A stretch of 28,791 nucleotides of DNA from Triparma columacea. Its lineage: Eukaryota; Sar; Bolidophyceae; Parmales; Triparmaceae. Of this stretch, positions 9,801-18,926 are shown in pieces; the stretch's first letter is position 1, and each line of letters opens with the position of its first letter. The DNA lies in NCBI GenBank assembly GCA_030267965.1, contig BRYA01000506.1, forward strand, positions 5,378 to 34,168, read 5' to 3'. The notes below the pieces were generated by a model. It was not told where the DNA came from, ran no database searches, and worked only from the letters and a program-made list of their open reading frames with translations. Position numbers and translations under genes: made by a program.

Positions 9801-11651
9801 TTGGCTTCTTTCTCGATTATCTTGCCCTTGTCCCACAAATCCCACACCGCCTTCCTCCTCGCGAACATGGCCTGGGCGCACCTGCTGAGGAGCCTCGCTG
9901 CCCTGAACTCGTGCTCGTGGTCCACCCTAGCCCCACCCTTCATGTACTCCAAAAAACCATTGATCTCCTCCTCTTTGATCTCGCCGTCGTTGAAGGGGTC
10001 GAGAAAATTCATGAAGACGCCAATGTCGCGAGTGTCAATATCTATGGAGTGGATGTTGTGGTCTTTGGTCCACTTTTCGATGCTCTCGAGGACTTCGGAT
10101 TTCGTCTTCCTGGCCCTGTCCATCCTCTTTTTCCCCCGCTCCGCCGACCGCATGAATGCATCTTGCTTCCTCTTTAGCCTTCTCTTGTGAAATCCGCGTA
10201 TGGCCTCCCCCAACTCCTCGGTGTTGACGCTCCCGCTGTTGTCTGCGTCGATGCGAGAAAAAACCATGTTCAAATCGGCACCCTCTTCGATCATGGCCGA
10301 CTCAAGAATCTTCAAGAGCTTGGCTGCCGACGTGCTCTCCGATTCCGAGGGACCCTCCCTGACCTTGCGGAGCCCGCCCTCGATTTCCTCGAGAGTGACC
10401 TGGCCGTCCTTGTTGGGATCGAGGTACTCCATGATTTCGAGCACATCGTCGTCAGAGAAGGGAAAGCCCTCCAAGTCCGGGCTGAGTTCCGCCACGGTCC
10501 GAGACAGGGCGGAGAGAGCTTTAAACAGAGTTATCTGTCCGATAGAGGCCTCCTCCTCTTGAGCGCTTGGGACCCCACCATTTGTCTTATTGATAACGTT
10601 ATTGAAGAACTCTTCCGCTGTGATATTGACGGCTTTCATAGCCTTGGCGAGCCGCTCAGTCTTGCTTTTCCCTCTATTATCAGGGTCGTCCTGAGCCACC
10701 ATTGTCCTGGCAGCTCTGAAAGCTTGCCTGAGTTCCTGCAACGAGACCTCACCATCGCCATCTCCCATTCCGTCGATGAACGCGCAAGCCACGCTGATCT
10801 GGCTATCAGTGAGCTCCGCGTCATCGTCCAAGCCTCCTTTAATGTCTTTGTCGAGGTACTTGAAAAGTCCCCCAATATCAGTGCCGTGGTCCGCGAGAAC
10901 TTTCGTGAAGTGAACGACAGTGTTTTTGTGGTTTTCCGATAACTTCATCCTGTGGTGTGTCCTAGACGCACGGCGGACACAGGTGAGGAAGCTCCCGATG
11001 GTGACCTGATGGATAGTGCCATACTCCGGCTCGGGGCAAGCCATGGCGAGGTATTGCATTATGCTGCCCTCCTCCTGCTGAGACAGTTTGAAGGACTTTG
11101 ATGCCTTGGGGTTCGTGTACGATCCCAACTTCACTCTCTCGACGACGACATCAAAGAAGGAATCAGTAGTGAGGTCTTGTGAAATGAGACAGTGCTCTAG
11201 GTTCCTTACGATGTCCTTCAGACCATCGGTTACACTTTTCTGGATGTCCTCGAGACGCAACTGGTATAACACTGTCTTCAAGGCCGTTTTTGACAAGCTG
11301 GGGGCATTTTGGGATTCCTTAGTGAGGGAGTTGGACGATGGGATAGGCCCAGAACTCTGATTGGTGAGGCTGTCGGAGAGAGACATTAACAGGCGGGGGG
11401 GGGGGGGGGGGGGGTTTGNNNNNNNNNNNNNNNNNNNNNNNNNNNNNNNNNNNGGACGGGTATAAATGAGTTAACGTCGAGAACATCAGAGTGGCAAGCA
11501 TCCAATGGCCTCACCTTTGTCGTGAGCCAAGCAAAGAAGAAGCCCTGAGTTGCTTTGTGTCAGTTATTCCGGGGTGCGAAGTTGCCTGGGAGATTATGAT
11601 CTCAACCAGGCGTTGCATCTCGGCGGGTGAGAGTGGCGTGACGGTTTCCAT
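6882..11651 (-). CDS. Large EF-hand protein with C-terminal FN3-like domains
   Basis: Three exons: 11651-11515 (ATG; donor AAAG|GTGAGG, phase 2), 11369-7215 (acceptor CTCTCTCCGACAG; donor CCGAG|GTGAGTG, phase 2) and 7035-6882 (acceptor CACAG; stop TGA), giving 1481 residues. Four EF-hand loops are visible at about 247-258 (degenerate, Met at position 1), 363-374 (DPNKDGQVTLEE, canonical), 420-431 (DADNSGSVNTEE, canonical) and 503-514 (DPFNDGEIKEEE, Phe at position 3). At least the middle two should bind calcium. A long mostly charged middle follows, then beta-rich C-terminal parts of fibronectin type III type: KIRCKITDLQPASWYHCRFR, and a later one opening TPPAVPHF and ending FRVAAVNVLGMGPWGDE. 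No catalytic domain, signal peptide or membrane span is seen, so a cytosolic or axonemal calcium-responsive scaffold is possible, but that is a guess. The ATG at 11386 is not the start, because the phase-matched exon across the gap fits better. Confidence 0.8.
7036..7214 (-). other. Intron (179 nt) of the EF-hand gene, with a triplet microsatellite
   Basis: On the minus strand it runs GTGAGTGCG to CCACCCACAG. It includes a perfect (CCA)n run (plus-strand GGT, 7078-7117, 13 units). Joining phases gives an Arg codon and then a 50-residue C-terminus ending GGW. Confidence 0.8.
7078..7117. repeat. (GGT)13 microsatellite
   Basis: Uninterrupted GGT triplets on the plus strand, lying inside the last intron of the minus-strand EF-hand gene. 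Not coding under that model. Confidence 0.95.
11370..11514 (-). other. First intron of the EF-hand gene, containing the assembly gap
   Basis: Donor GTGAGGCC at 11514 and acceptor CTCTCTCCGACAG ending at 11370. A poly-C run (plus-strand G, about 11395-11414) and the 35-N gap sit inside it, so its true length is unknown. Exon phases (2, then 1) agree and build a Ser codon. Confidence 0.75.
11419..11453. other. Assembly gap (35 N)
   Basis: A run of N next to a poly-G tract. Sequencing or assembly probably failed at the homopolymer. It falls inside an intron under my model, so no coding sequence need be missing. Confidence 1.
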
Positions 11652-11776
11652 GGGTCAAAACTCCCAAGAAAGTGTTGTAGTGGAGGAAGTTGTGGGTGAG
11701 TGAGAGTGAAAAGGGTTGTTGAAGAGAGGGGAAAAGGTGTGATGAAAATGTTGGTGTTGTTTTTAATTTGGTTCGA

Positions 11777-13888
11777 TTATATCGCTAACCATACCGCAAT
11801 TATGACGCTGATGCCCACGTTGAACCAGCCTAGGTATGCGAGGAATGCTCCACTTATGAAATTAACATTCAGCCTTTCGCAATATTCACCCAGATATTGC
11901 ATGTCCTGGCAGACGCATCCCATGACGCCCGGGCCACACACACCCCTTCCTGAGCACGCCACTCCGTCAAGTTCGCAAAGTATCCCTGATTGTGACTGAT
12001 ACACCTCGTTAACAAGTCCTCCACTATCCACGGTGTCCCCGCCAATGATGAACAAACTTGGGATGTTGTACTCAGTCCGATTAACCTTCCAGTTGATATT
12101 TCTCCAGAATTCAGTGTTGTCAGGCATGGTGATTGTGCCTGTTGGGTCCGGCTCTGGGATCAAGGTCCCTGCGAAGTCGAAGTCGACTTGGTCGGCATTG
12201 ATTTGTTTGTTTAAGTTGAGGTCCTCGGTCCTATTGAAAACTTCCAAGCTGAAGCCCCACTTCCCGATGAAAACATCCACGTCCTCCACCGACGTTCCAG
12301 CCCAGTCTTGGCTCGTGAAGAGGCTCGCCCCTTTGCCCTCCTGGTAGTGGACCCTCTTCCAGTTCATGCCGTCTCTGCTGTACCACATGTCAACGTAGGC
12401 CTCCATCTTCCTGACCACGTGGTTTCTCTTGCTTCCGATGTAGCCCCCGCCGAGAATGAACATCTTCGGGTGCATCACCTGGTTTCCAATTTCCCCGTCG
12501 AACTCACTGTACATTTCGTAGTCGTACTGAGCAGCCTCGCTCAGGTCCACATGCCGCTGCCGAGGGTCATGGAGAGTAGCGCAGCCGTGCCATGCCCGTG
12601 CTGGCCAGGGCATGCTCATGGGCTGGGTCTGAGTTTCTTCATCCAACGGGGGCTTCAGCTTTGTCCAATTTTTTCCGTCCAACGTCTCGTAAATGTCGTT
12701 TCGGGAGCGCTCTGCGTCATACCTAGGGTCATCTACGGGCCAAGAGGCAAACCCACCTATCAAGAACATTCTGTCAGTCATGGACTCGTCGTAGGTGTTA
12801 TTCCAATCGTTCCTCCTCAACTGTGTAATCAGGCAGTGTCCGCTCCTGGGGCTGAACGGAAGGTCCTCGTTCATATGGTTGACCTTCTGCTTCCACACCA
12901 TCGTCATGTTGTAACCGGAACTATAACCGTACTCCTCAGAGTAGTAACCCAGGCACTTTTCTTTCTTGCTACTCCCACAGTTGAACCCCGTCTTCATGGT
13001 CAGGTTGCCGGTCCAGACATCGTTTGTTAGAGGGGAGCCGCCGATCACGTAAAGTTGTCCCTTGAAAACCGTAGTCGCGTGCCAAGCCCTGGCAGCAAAC
13101 GGGGCGTACCCATCGAACGCCCACGTAACCCCGTCCGCCGATATCCACACATCGTTGGCTGCCTCAGGGTTGAAGCCGCCCGTGAGGACTATGGCGTCGT
13201 CCTTGCCGTCGGCGTTGGCGTCGAGTGAGCTGAGGGAGTGCCCAAACCGACTGTACCACGGAGCAACAGACCTCTTTCCAGGAAATTTTGCGTTGAAGTT
13301 ACCGATCCCGTTGATGTAGTCCCCGTCGAGGTTGTCAACCTGACTCCACTCCTCGCCTGTGTTACTGTAGAAAACGTCTGCATTCCTCCTCGTGAATTCG
13401 AGGTCGTAACCCTGATAATCCTCGCTCCTCCCACCAGTTAACCATATGCACATTTCGCCAGGAACAGGGTGCATCGGAGGGCACTTGAAGACTGCGCTGG
13501 CGTGCCCGTTCCGCTTGGTGAAACTGGTGGGTCCATGCTCCAGCTTCTTAAAGTTCCTGAAGCCTCCCCCCATATTACTGGGCGTCGGCTTCCTAATGTA
13601 TTCCTGGGGGTAATCGTTCAGCCACTTAAGAGGCTTCTTGTAAAATTTGTTCGAGTACTCGGAGTTGAACCCTCGGGTCACCTGGACCCCATTCTCGGTG
13701 TACTTAAAGCCGAGTTTCTCCATCCTAATTTGCTCGGGATCCTTCGCAAACAGTGGGTCTACGACCTCTTCGGTTTGACCCCGGGACGATGGTAAGTTTA
13801 TAAATAATAGGAGGAGGGTGAGAAGCAGCATTGGGGAGATTGAATTTCCCGGGAGGCCGAAGGTCCTCATGTGGAGTTTTTGAGTCAT
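11777..13888 (-). CDS. Kelch-propeller membrane protein with EGF domain
   Basis: A single-exon frame of 703 residues from ATG 13888 (further in-frame ATGs at 13870 and 13831; the frame upstream opens only with GTG). A signal peptide (MLLLTLLLLFINLPSSRG) is followed by about six kelch-like blades, each with a hydrophobic strand plus GG and a W strand: WLTGGR, IVLTGGF...NDVWISADGVTW, LYVIGGS...NDVWTG, MFLIGGF...NDIYETLDGKNW, MFILGGGY...DMWYSRDGMNW, LFIIGGD. Next is one EGF-like domain (CSGRGVCGPGVMGCVCQ...GEYCE), then a hydrophobic segment at the very C-terminus (FLAYLGWFNVGISVIIAVWLAI) that anchors it with almost no tail. Many NxT/NxS sites fit an extracellular or luminal protein. The likely role is cell-surface binding or adhesion; the ligand is unknown. 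It is divergent from the multi-EGF gene and sits 125 bp upstream of the EF-hand gene on the same strand. Confidence 0.85.
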   Translation of the reverse strand: MTQKLHMRTFGLPGNSISPMLLLTLLLLFINLPSSRGQTEEVVDPLFAKDPEQIRMEKLGFKYTENGVQVTRGFNSEYSNKFYKKPLKWLNDYPQEYIRKPTPSNMGGGFRNFKKLEHGPTSFTKRNGHASAVFKCPPMHPVPGEMCIWLTGGRSEDYQGYDLEFTRRNADVFYSNTGEEWSQVDNLDGDYINGIGNFNAKFPGKRSVAPWYSRFGHSLSSLDANADGKDDAIVLTGGFNPEAANDVWISADGVTWAFDGYAPFAARAWHATTVFKGQLYVIGGSPLTNDVWTGNLTMKTGFNCGSSKKEKCLGYYSEEYGYSSGYNMTMVWKQKVNHMNEDLPFSPRSGHCLITQLRRNDWNNTYDESMTDRMFLIGGFASWPVDDPRYDAERSRNDIYETLDGKNWTKLKPPLDEETQTQPMSMPWPARAWHGCATLHDPRQRHVDLSEAAQYDYEMYSEFDGEIGNQVMHPKMFILGGGYIGSKRNHVVRKMEAYVDMWYSRDGMNWKRVHYQEGKGASLFTSQDWAGTSVEDVDVFIGKWGFSLEVFNRTEDLNLNKQINADQVDFDFAGTLIPEPDPTGTITMPDNTEFWRNINWKVNRTEYNIPSLFIIGGDTVDSGGLVNEVYQSQSGILCELDGVACSGRGVCGPGVMGCVCQDMQYLGEYCERLNVNFISGAFLAYLGWFNVGISVIIAVWLAI

Positions 13889-14157
13889 TGAAAATGAAAC
13901 CGAGGAGGAGGGGTGGAATCGGCAGGAATCTGATGCCACCGACGATGGGAGGGGGGGGGTTTGAGCGAAGGTGATCAGAGGATTTAGCAGGGACAGAAGA
14001 GCCCCAACATAAACTTTTGTCGGATTGAAAAGGAGAGAAAATAAAGAGTGCTGTTAACGTCTTCTTGTGTTTGTTGCACGCTCTACTTTTGTCTCGGGCT
14101 CCTATCTCTTCTTTTCCTACAGGTCCTCGGTTTTGAATCAGAGGGTCGGGGCTTAGC
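13889..14157. promoter_or_regulatory. Divergent region, kelch-EGF gene / multi-EGF gene
   Basis: 269 bp between the two start codons. A pyrimidine-rich acceptor-like end (CTATCTCTTCTTTTCCTACAG, finishing at 14122) just before the multi-EGF ATG may be the end of a 5' UTR intron. No TATA box recognised. Confidence 0.4.
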
Positions 14158-16981
14158 ATGGTCGCCTCCTCCTTTCGGGGAGGACCCAAACAGCCGAGCA
14201 GGAGTTGGGGTCTCCTATTTGCAATGCTGCTGCTTTTTGATGCTTCGTCGGCCTCCAATTGCGCTTGGTCGCCTCTTTCCACCCATGTGATGCCTTCGGC
14301 GGGCCTCCTCTCCCTCACAACCCTCATGACAACACTTCTCCCAGCGAGGGCTCAAACAAGGAGAAGAAGCTTGTGCAACATGCACGGAATTTACAATGCT
14401 ACGATCAGACGTTGCGAGTGTGCGATGGGGTGGACCGGCGGTAGTTGTGACGAAAAGGTGAGGATGATTTTTTGAGCGCAAATCCTCACGTAAATGTTTA
14501 CGTCTTCCTCACCCTACTATGCGCCCACAACGCACTCCACTGTGCTCTCTATCTCTTGCAATGCTTCTAACTCTATCGCCCGCTCTTTCTTACCTTTCTT
14601 GCTCCCAGTTGTGCCCTGAAGGCTATGACTGGCTGGCCCCCCCCTCTGAGCACCACATCGCCCACGATGAGCGAGTGGAGTGCAGCGGGGTTGGAGACTG
14701 CGATCGCACGTTGGGGGTGTGTACGTGCAAGAGGGGCTTCACTGGCGCAGGCTGTGAGATGATGGAGTGTCCCCTAGGCCCGACAAACTCAACTGGGGAG
14801 GTTCAAAAAACCTGCAGTGGGCACGGTCGTTGTCTGACGCTTGCGCAAATGGGCGGCATATGGACTGGGAATGATAATCTCGACTTCGACGGGGCTATCT
14901 TTAAGCCCAGAGACTACGACCTCTGGGATGCAGACCAAATAAGAGGGTGCGTGTGCGACCCTCCTTACACTGGTTTCAACTGCAGTCTCAAGGCGTGCCC
15001 CGTTGGGGACGATTACACGCAGCCTAGGGACAAGTACGGCATGCCGAACCACAACGAAGTTATGCGGATAGAGTGCGCAGCTAGCCGGGGGAGTTTCAGG
15101 TTCACCTTCAGGGGAGAGACCAGCGATGAGATTCCTTACAATGCACCTTACGGGAGGGTGAAACACATATTAGAGAGCATGTCCACCATTAGTAGCATTT
15201 CTTTGGCAATGAGCTCAGCCACAGTCTGCGCGCACCCGCTGACAACGACCACCATCTCGTTCCTCGACCAGGTCGGGGAGATGCCGGCCGCCAAGGTCAC
15301 CCCTCAGAAGAATATGGACACCGACGGGGTCGGCAATGATGCGATTATTAGGATGAACACAAAGTTTGTGCTGAACTGCCCGAGGATGCCTTCGGTGAGG
15401 CCTGACTCTCACTCTGGAGGGGGGCTTCACTTCAAATATGACGGCGAGACGACCCGCTTTGTGAATTACACTGCGACTGTAGTTGAGGTTGAGAGCGCAC
15501 TTCGGAACCTGACGACTTTAAGACATCACAGCGACTATGGCCACATCAATGTCACGGCGGCAGGCAGCTCAACTGGAATATGCAGTGCCTTGACCAATGT
15601 CAACACCACCATCGAGTTTAAGAGCCAGTACGGCAACTTACACGAACTTGAAGTGATTGACGGGATGAAGTGGTCCCATCGGTACATCAACTTCACTGTC
15701 ACCAGTCCCAAGGCCACCACCAGAGCGAAGGAGTGTTCAAATCGTGGCATGTGCAACTATAAGACGGGAACCTGCGAGTGCTTTTATCATACGACGCTAG
15801 AGAAGGATGTTCTTCGGAGAATGGTCTCGTCGGACGGCAACAAAAATGCCGGAACCAAGGGTGACTGTGGGTATGCGAAAACTGCGTCGAAGAAGTGCCC
15901 CGCAGGTCTCACGAACATTGACGACCCACTCTCTCTGAAACCCTGCTTCGACAACGGTTTCTGCGACAACTCTACCCATACCTGTCGCTGCGCTGAGGGT
16001 TTCATGGGGGCTGATTGTAGCATGAGGAAGTGCGCTGAAGGGGTGAGCTGGTTTGACAGCATCCAGGGGGATGGTCACGCGCACCAGACGAAGAGAGAGT
16101 GCTCTGGGCAGGGAACTTGCGAGAGGGAAGGAGGAAAGTGTCTGTGTGCACCTGGTTTCACTGGGGAAGCCTGTGATAAGACAGAATGCGGAATCGGGAT
16201 CGAGAAGGGTTGTGGGGCGTACGGGAGATGCCTCCCATTATGGAAGCTAGCGGAGTACAAGAATATAAACGGGGAGAATAAAATGATCGCTTATGGAAAT
16301 TCCGACGAAGGCCTAAACGGGCCGGAAACTTGGGACAGGAACATGTTTTGGAGCTGCCTTTGCGATGGAGGCAACCCGAAGGCCGGCCCTCAGGGCCCCG
16401 CCGCATTGTACGTTTCGGGCATCTACATCGACAAGCCCATGACCCTAGGGTACGAGGGTTACGCCTGTAACAAGGCCGTGTGCCCTCACGGGGACGACCC
16501 TGACACCCCGGGAGTAAACGAGATACAGAGAGTCGATTGCACTGCCACCTCAGGGACCTTCACCTTGAGGTTTAGAGATATCACGAGCTTACCAATTGCG
16601 TTCAATGCAAACGCTGCCACGGTGAAGACCGAACTGGAAAAGCTGGGAACAATCAATAGTGTCACCGTCACGCTCGTCGGGGCCCAGGCATGCCTGGCTG
16701 TCAACGGAGGGTTTTGGGTTGAGTTCACGGGAAACCCTGGGGACCTCCCGGCCATCATCACGACCCCCACGTACAACGTGACGGAGCACACCAAGGGCAC
16801 GAAGGAGTTCCTTCCGTGCAGCAATAGGGGGACATGCTTTACGAACGACGGGCCTCTCCAGGGTTTGTGCAACTGCCACAAGAACTACATGACGAGCGAC
16901 GGAAACGGCGCCAGGGGTACTCTCAGAGATTGCGGGAAGTACGACGAATTTGGCGCTGCAGTGGGGTACTTCACAACATAA
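14158..16981 (+). CDS. Secreted multi-EGF protein with interleaved stramenopile-type beta modules
   Basis: Exon 1 is 14158-14457 (donor AAAAG|GTGAGG, phase 0) and exon 2 is 14609-16981 (acceptor TTGCTCCCAG), 890 residues. The N-terminal hydrophobic stretch (WGLLFAMLLLFDASSA) is a signal peptide. About eight EGF-like repeats are visible, several of CSGxGxC...CxCxxGFTGxxC form (VECSGVGDC, KTCSGHGRC, KECSNRGMC, KPCFDNGFC, RECSGQGTC, KGCGAYGRC, LPCSNRGTC), plus one at the exon junction. Between them lie three related ~90-residue units with the pattern 'G-x-F-x-F-R-x-x-T...I-x-Y/F-N-A...V-x-x-LE...V...C': GSFRFTFRGETS, LHFKYDGETT and GTFTLRFRDITS. No C-terminal membrane span is seen, so it is secreted or wall/matrix-bound. 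The exon 1 join matters: starting at the ATG at 14519 instead would lose the signal peptide and one EGF. Enzymatic function is not expected. Confidence 0.85.
14458..14608 (+). other. Intron (151 nt) of the multi-EGF gene
   Basis: GTGAGGATG donor, TTCTTACCTTTCTTGCTCCCAG acceptor, phase 0. It joins the Cys-rich end of exon 1 (GGSCDEK) to LCPEG in exon 2, continuing the EGF/Cys spacing. Confidence 0.85.
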
Positions 16982-17058
16982 CAAAGGCGTTTTTTGATAA
17001 AAGAGCATTTTTTCTTTGGCTATTTTTTGCCTCATGGATCTTTGGGGGGGGGCGTCCT

Positions 17059-17545
17059 CTATTCAGCCTTCTCCTCGCCTAAATCGAGCTCCTCAAAGTC
17101 TCCACCATTTGTCTTCTTGAACCGGGCGTAAATAATGGCGTCGTTAGCGCTGGGGGGGGGGGGAGGGGGGGAGAGAGATATTAGAAGGCGCCTGATGGCA
17201 TCAAGGTAATATGTAGCTCAACACACGCACATTTGAAGGTCACTGATTGCCCCCTCGTCCTTCAGCTCGTCCTTGGCAGCTCCGGTCTCCGGGTCTCGCA
17301 TCTGCAGCATGATGTTCTCTGGAGGCACAAGGGGAGTAGCTGTAATTTCGTTCATTCCGCACGCAGCTGAAATTTTATCCTTTATAGTCTTAAACTTTGT
17401 CGGGCGCTCAACGGGAATGAAGTAAGTCTGGCCTTTGCGCTTCACGCGCACATGCCTAAAGTTGGGGAGGAGGTAGGGGGGTTAGGAGTTGTGCTGGGAA
17501 ACACCCTTGAGTCAACTTTGGCGATATTTTTGTTATATTGACCAT
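17059..17545 (-). CDS. Elongin-B-like ubiquitin-fold protein
   Basis: The main exon (17455-17231) has a ubiquitin-like beta-grasp pattern: VRVKRKGQTYFIPVERPT, then a KFKTIKDKISAAC helix and an ENIMLQMRDPETG...LKDEGAISDLQ segment. Its end AT|GTGCGT (phase 2) joins across an 81-nt intron with a poly-C acceptor to 17149-17059, coding IANDAIIYARFKKTNGGDFEELDLGEE and a stop; this matches the Elongin B C-terminal pattern of a beta strand with a following F-E-L segment. The N-terminal exon is less sure: the main exon is open upstream only to GTG, a TTTAG acceptor sits at 17456, and a 41-nt exon from ATG 17545 to 17505 with a weak GTGTTT donor would complete 118 residues, the usual length of Elongin B. 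Elongin B pairs with Elongin C in transcription elongation and in cullin-type ubiquitin ligases. Another small ubiquitin-like protein is possible. Confidence 0.6.
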
Positions 17546-17914
17546 ATGTACATATCATATTCATAACAGTTGTGTAAGTTTGAGTCACAGGATCTTCTCA
17601 GAAAAGCAAATTTCACTAATTCAATCCCAAATAGTCCCGGAGCTCCGGTGGACTTAAGGGGTCCTTCCTTATCATGAGACGTCTAAAGAGTGAGATATAT
17701 GGAATCCTTAAGGCCAACTCCGCCTTACATTTGGGCAACACCAGCCGACATGCTTTTAAACTTTATTTAGGATTGTGTGTTTGGCCCCGCTTCCGATGCT
17801 CGGTTTCCTCGAGGCAGTTTTTGTTGAACAAAGCTACTATCTTGTGCGTGTATCCTTTCATTTTCGTATATAACTTTCGATAGACGCAATCTGAAGTGAA
17901 CGTGGTGGGCTCAA
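17546..17914. promoter_or_regulatory. Divergent region, Elongin-B-like gene / Ser-rich gene
   Basis: 369 bp between start codons, AT-richer than its neighbours. It has no convincing gene; a plus-strand 69-codon frame at 17674 looks random. No element I can name. Confidence 0.35.
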
Positions 17915-18850
17915 ATGTCAATTTTCGCCAAGTTTCGGGCTTCTTCCCAGTCCAGCATGGATCTTCCCGACCCAAACCCATCCTTGGCAGCTCCCTTGCT
18001 GTCAGAAGGGTCGCCCTCCTCTGGTCCTGAGCCTCGGACTCCACCTTTAGGTCCCGTCCATGACCTGAGCGGGGTCTCTTCGTTCCGGATAACAGACAAT
18101 TCTTCATACTCCCTTCAGTCTGCAATAGGGTCAACAGGTTCTCGGACATCGTCCACGAACTCTCCTCAGGATTCCTCTGAAAACCTGGAGGGAAGGAAGT
18201 CGATGTTGGAGTCGCAGTTGATTGCGGCTGAGATGAAGTGCATTGAGACCATGTGCAGGGAGATTTCCATCTCTCACAAGCGCAGACTTTTTCTTGCAAT
18301 GTTACAGAGCGCTGACGACGTGCTGAAGGGGTCTACGAATAGTTCTACAGGATCGGATAATTATGAGGACGACGGCGATGAGGATGGGAGGTCTACCCCC
18401 CAGGCACGTGGCAGGGCCAAGTCTTCCCCCGAGGCGGAGATGGAGAGAAAGCGCTCTCTCGATGTGCTGAACAATGATATACCAAAGGTACTCGAGTCTA
18501 TGCGGGAGAATGTCGTCGATCAAGAGCTTCTTATTCAAGAGCTGCGGTACAAGCTCAACATCGGGGAGGACGAGGGTGTGTGGGGAAGACGAACGTTCAC
18601 AAGTCACAGCAGCAGCGAATCTCCCCCAGGATCGGCCAGGCCGAGTTCAATGGGAAGGAGGTCGACATGGCACGGGAGTAGCGATGGTAACTCGATTTCA
18701 ACGAGAGGAAGGAGTATCAGCAGAAGTGGGAGCGAGGTTGATGGTGACCTAGAAGAAAAGGAGGCACAAGGTGTTACTCGACGCCTGAGCAATGTTGGTG
18801 TTGACATGCTGGCATTGACGGATCGGATGCGGGCTTTCACGACGACATAG
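17915..18850 (+). CDS. Ser-rich predicted coiled-coil protein, unknown function
   Basis: A single exon of 311 residues from ATG 17915 (context CTCAAATGTC). Residues 1-95 are Ser/Pro-rich and likely disordered. Residues ~95-135 are helical (KSMLESQLIAAEMKCIETMC...HKRRLFLAMLQSADDVL), followed by an acidic DNYEDDGDEDG patch. A second helix at ~170-215 (EMERKRSLDVLNNDIPKVLE...DQELLIQELRYKL) fits a coiled coil. The C-terminal third is rich in RRST, GRSISRSGS and RRLSN, possible sites for basophilic kinases. I recognise no family. No signal peptide or membrane span. Its stop lies 76 bp from the stop of the convergent Cys-cluster gene. Confidence 0.7.
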   Translation: MSIFAKFRASSQSSMDLPDPNPSLAAPLLSEGSPSSGPEPRTPPLGPVHDLSGVSSFRITDNSSYSLQSAIGSTGSRTSSTNSPQDSSENLEGRKSMLESQLIAAEMKCIETMCREISISHKRRLFLAMLQSADDVLKGSTNSSTGSDNYEDDGDEDGRSTPQARGRAKSSPEAEMERKRSLDVLNNDIPKVLESMRENVVDQELLIQELRYKLNIGEDEGVWGRRTFTSHSSSESPPGSARPSSMGRRSTWHGSSDGNSISTRGRSISRSGSEVDGDLEEKEAQGVTRRLSNVGVDMLALTDRMRAFTTT

Positions 18851-18926
18851 GGAGCGTTAACAAATACCACAAGTGCTGCCGTTCTGAAAAATGTTTACAC
18901 TTTACACTTGTACAGGGTTCTCATCA

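Noticed and set aside
9720..10942. Plus-strand open frames of 156 and 251 codons
   Set aside because: Antisense to the EF-hand region, whose frame carries canonical EF loops.
12308..13030. 240-codon plus-strand open frame
   Set aside because: Antisense shadow of the kelch domain gene; no domain or signal of its own.
13889..13939. Extension of the kelch gene to 13939
   Set aside because: That codon is GTG. The ATG at 13888 (or 13870) is the likely start.
2225..14059. GTTAACG occurring in several intergenic regions (2225, 11470, 14053)
   Set aside because: About six copies over both strands, some in coding sequence; the expected count by chance is about three to four, so not convincing as a promoter motif.
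14519..14608. ATG at 14519 as the start of the multi-EGF gene
   Set aside because: The 90 nt from there lie inside a well-formed intron. The upstream exon brings a signal peptide and a phase-matched EGF.
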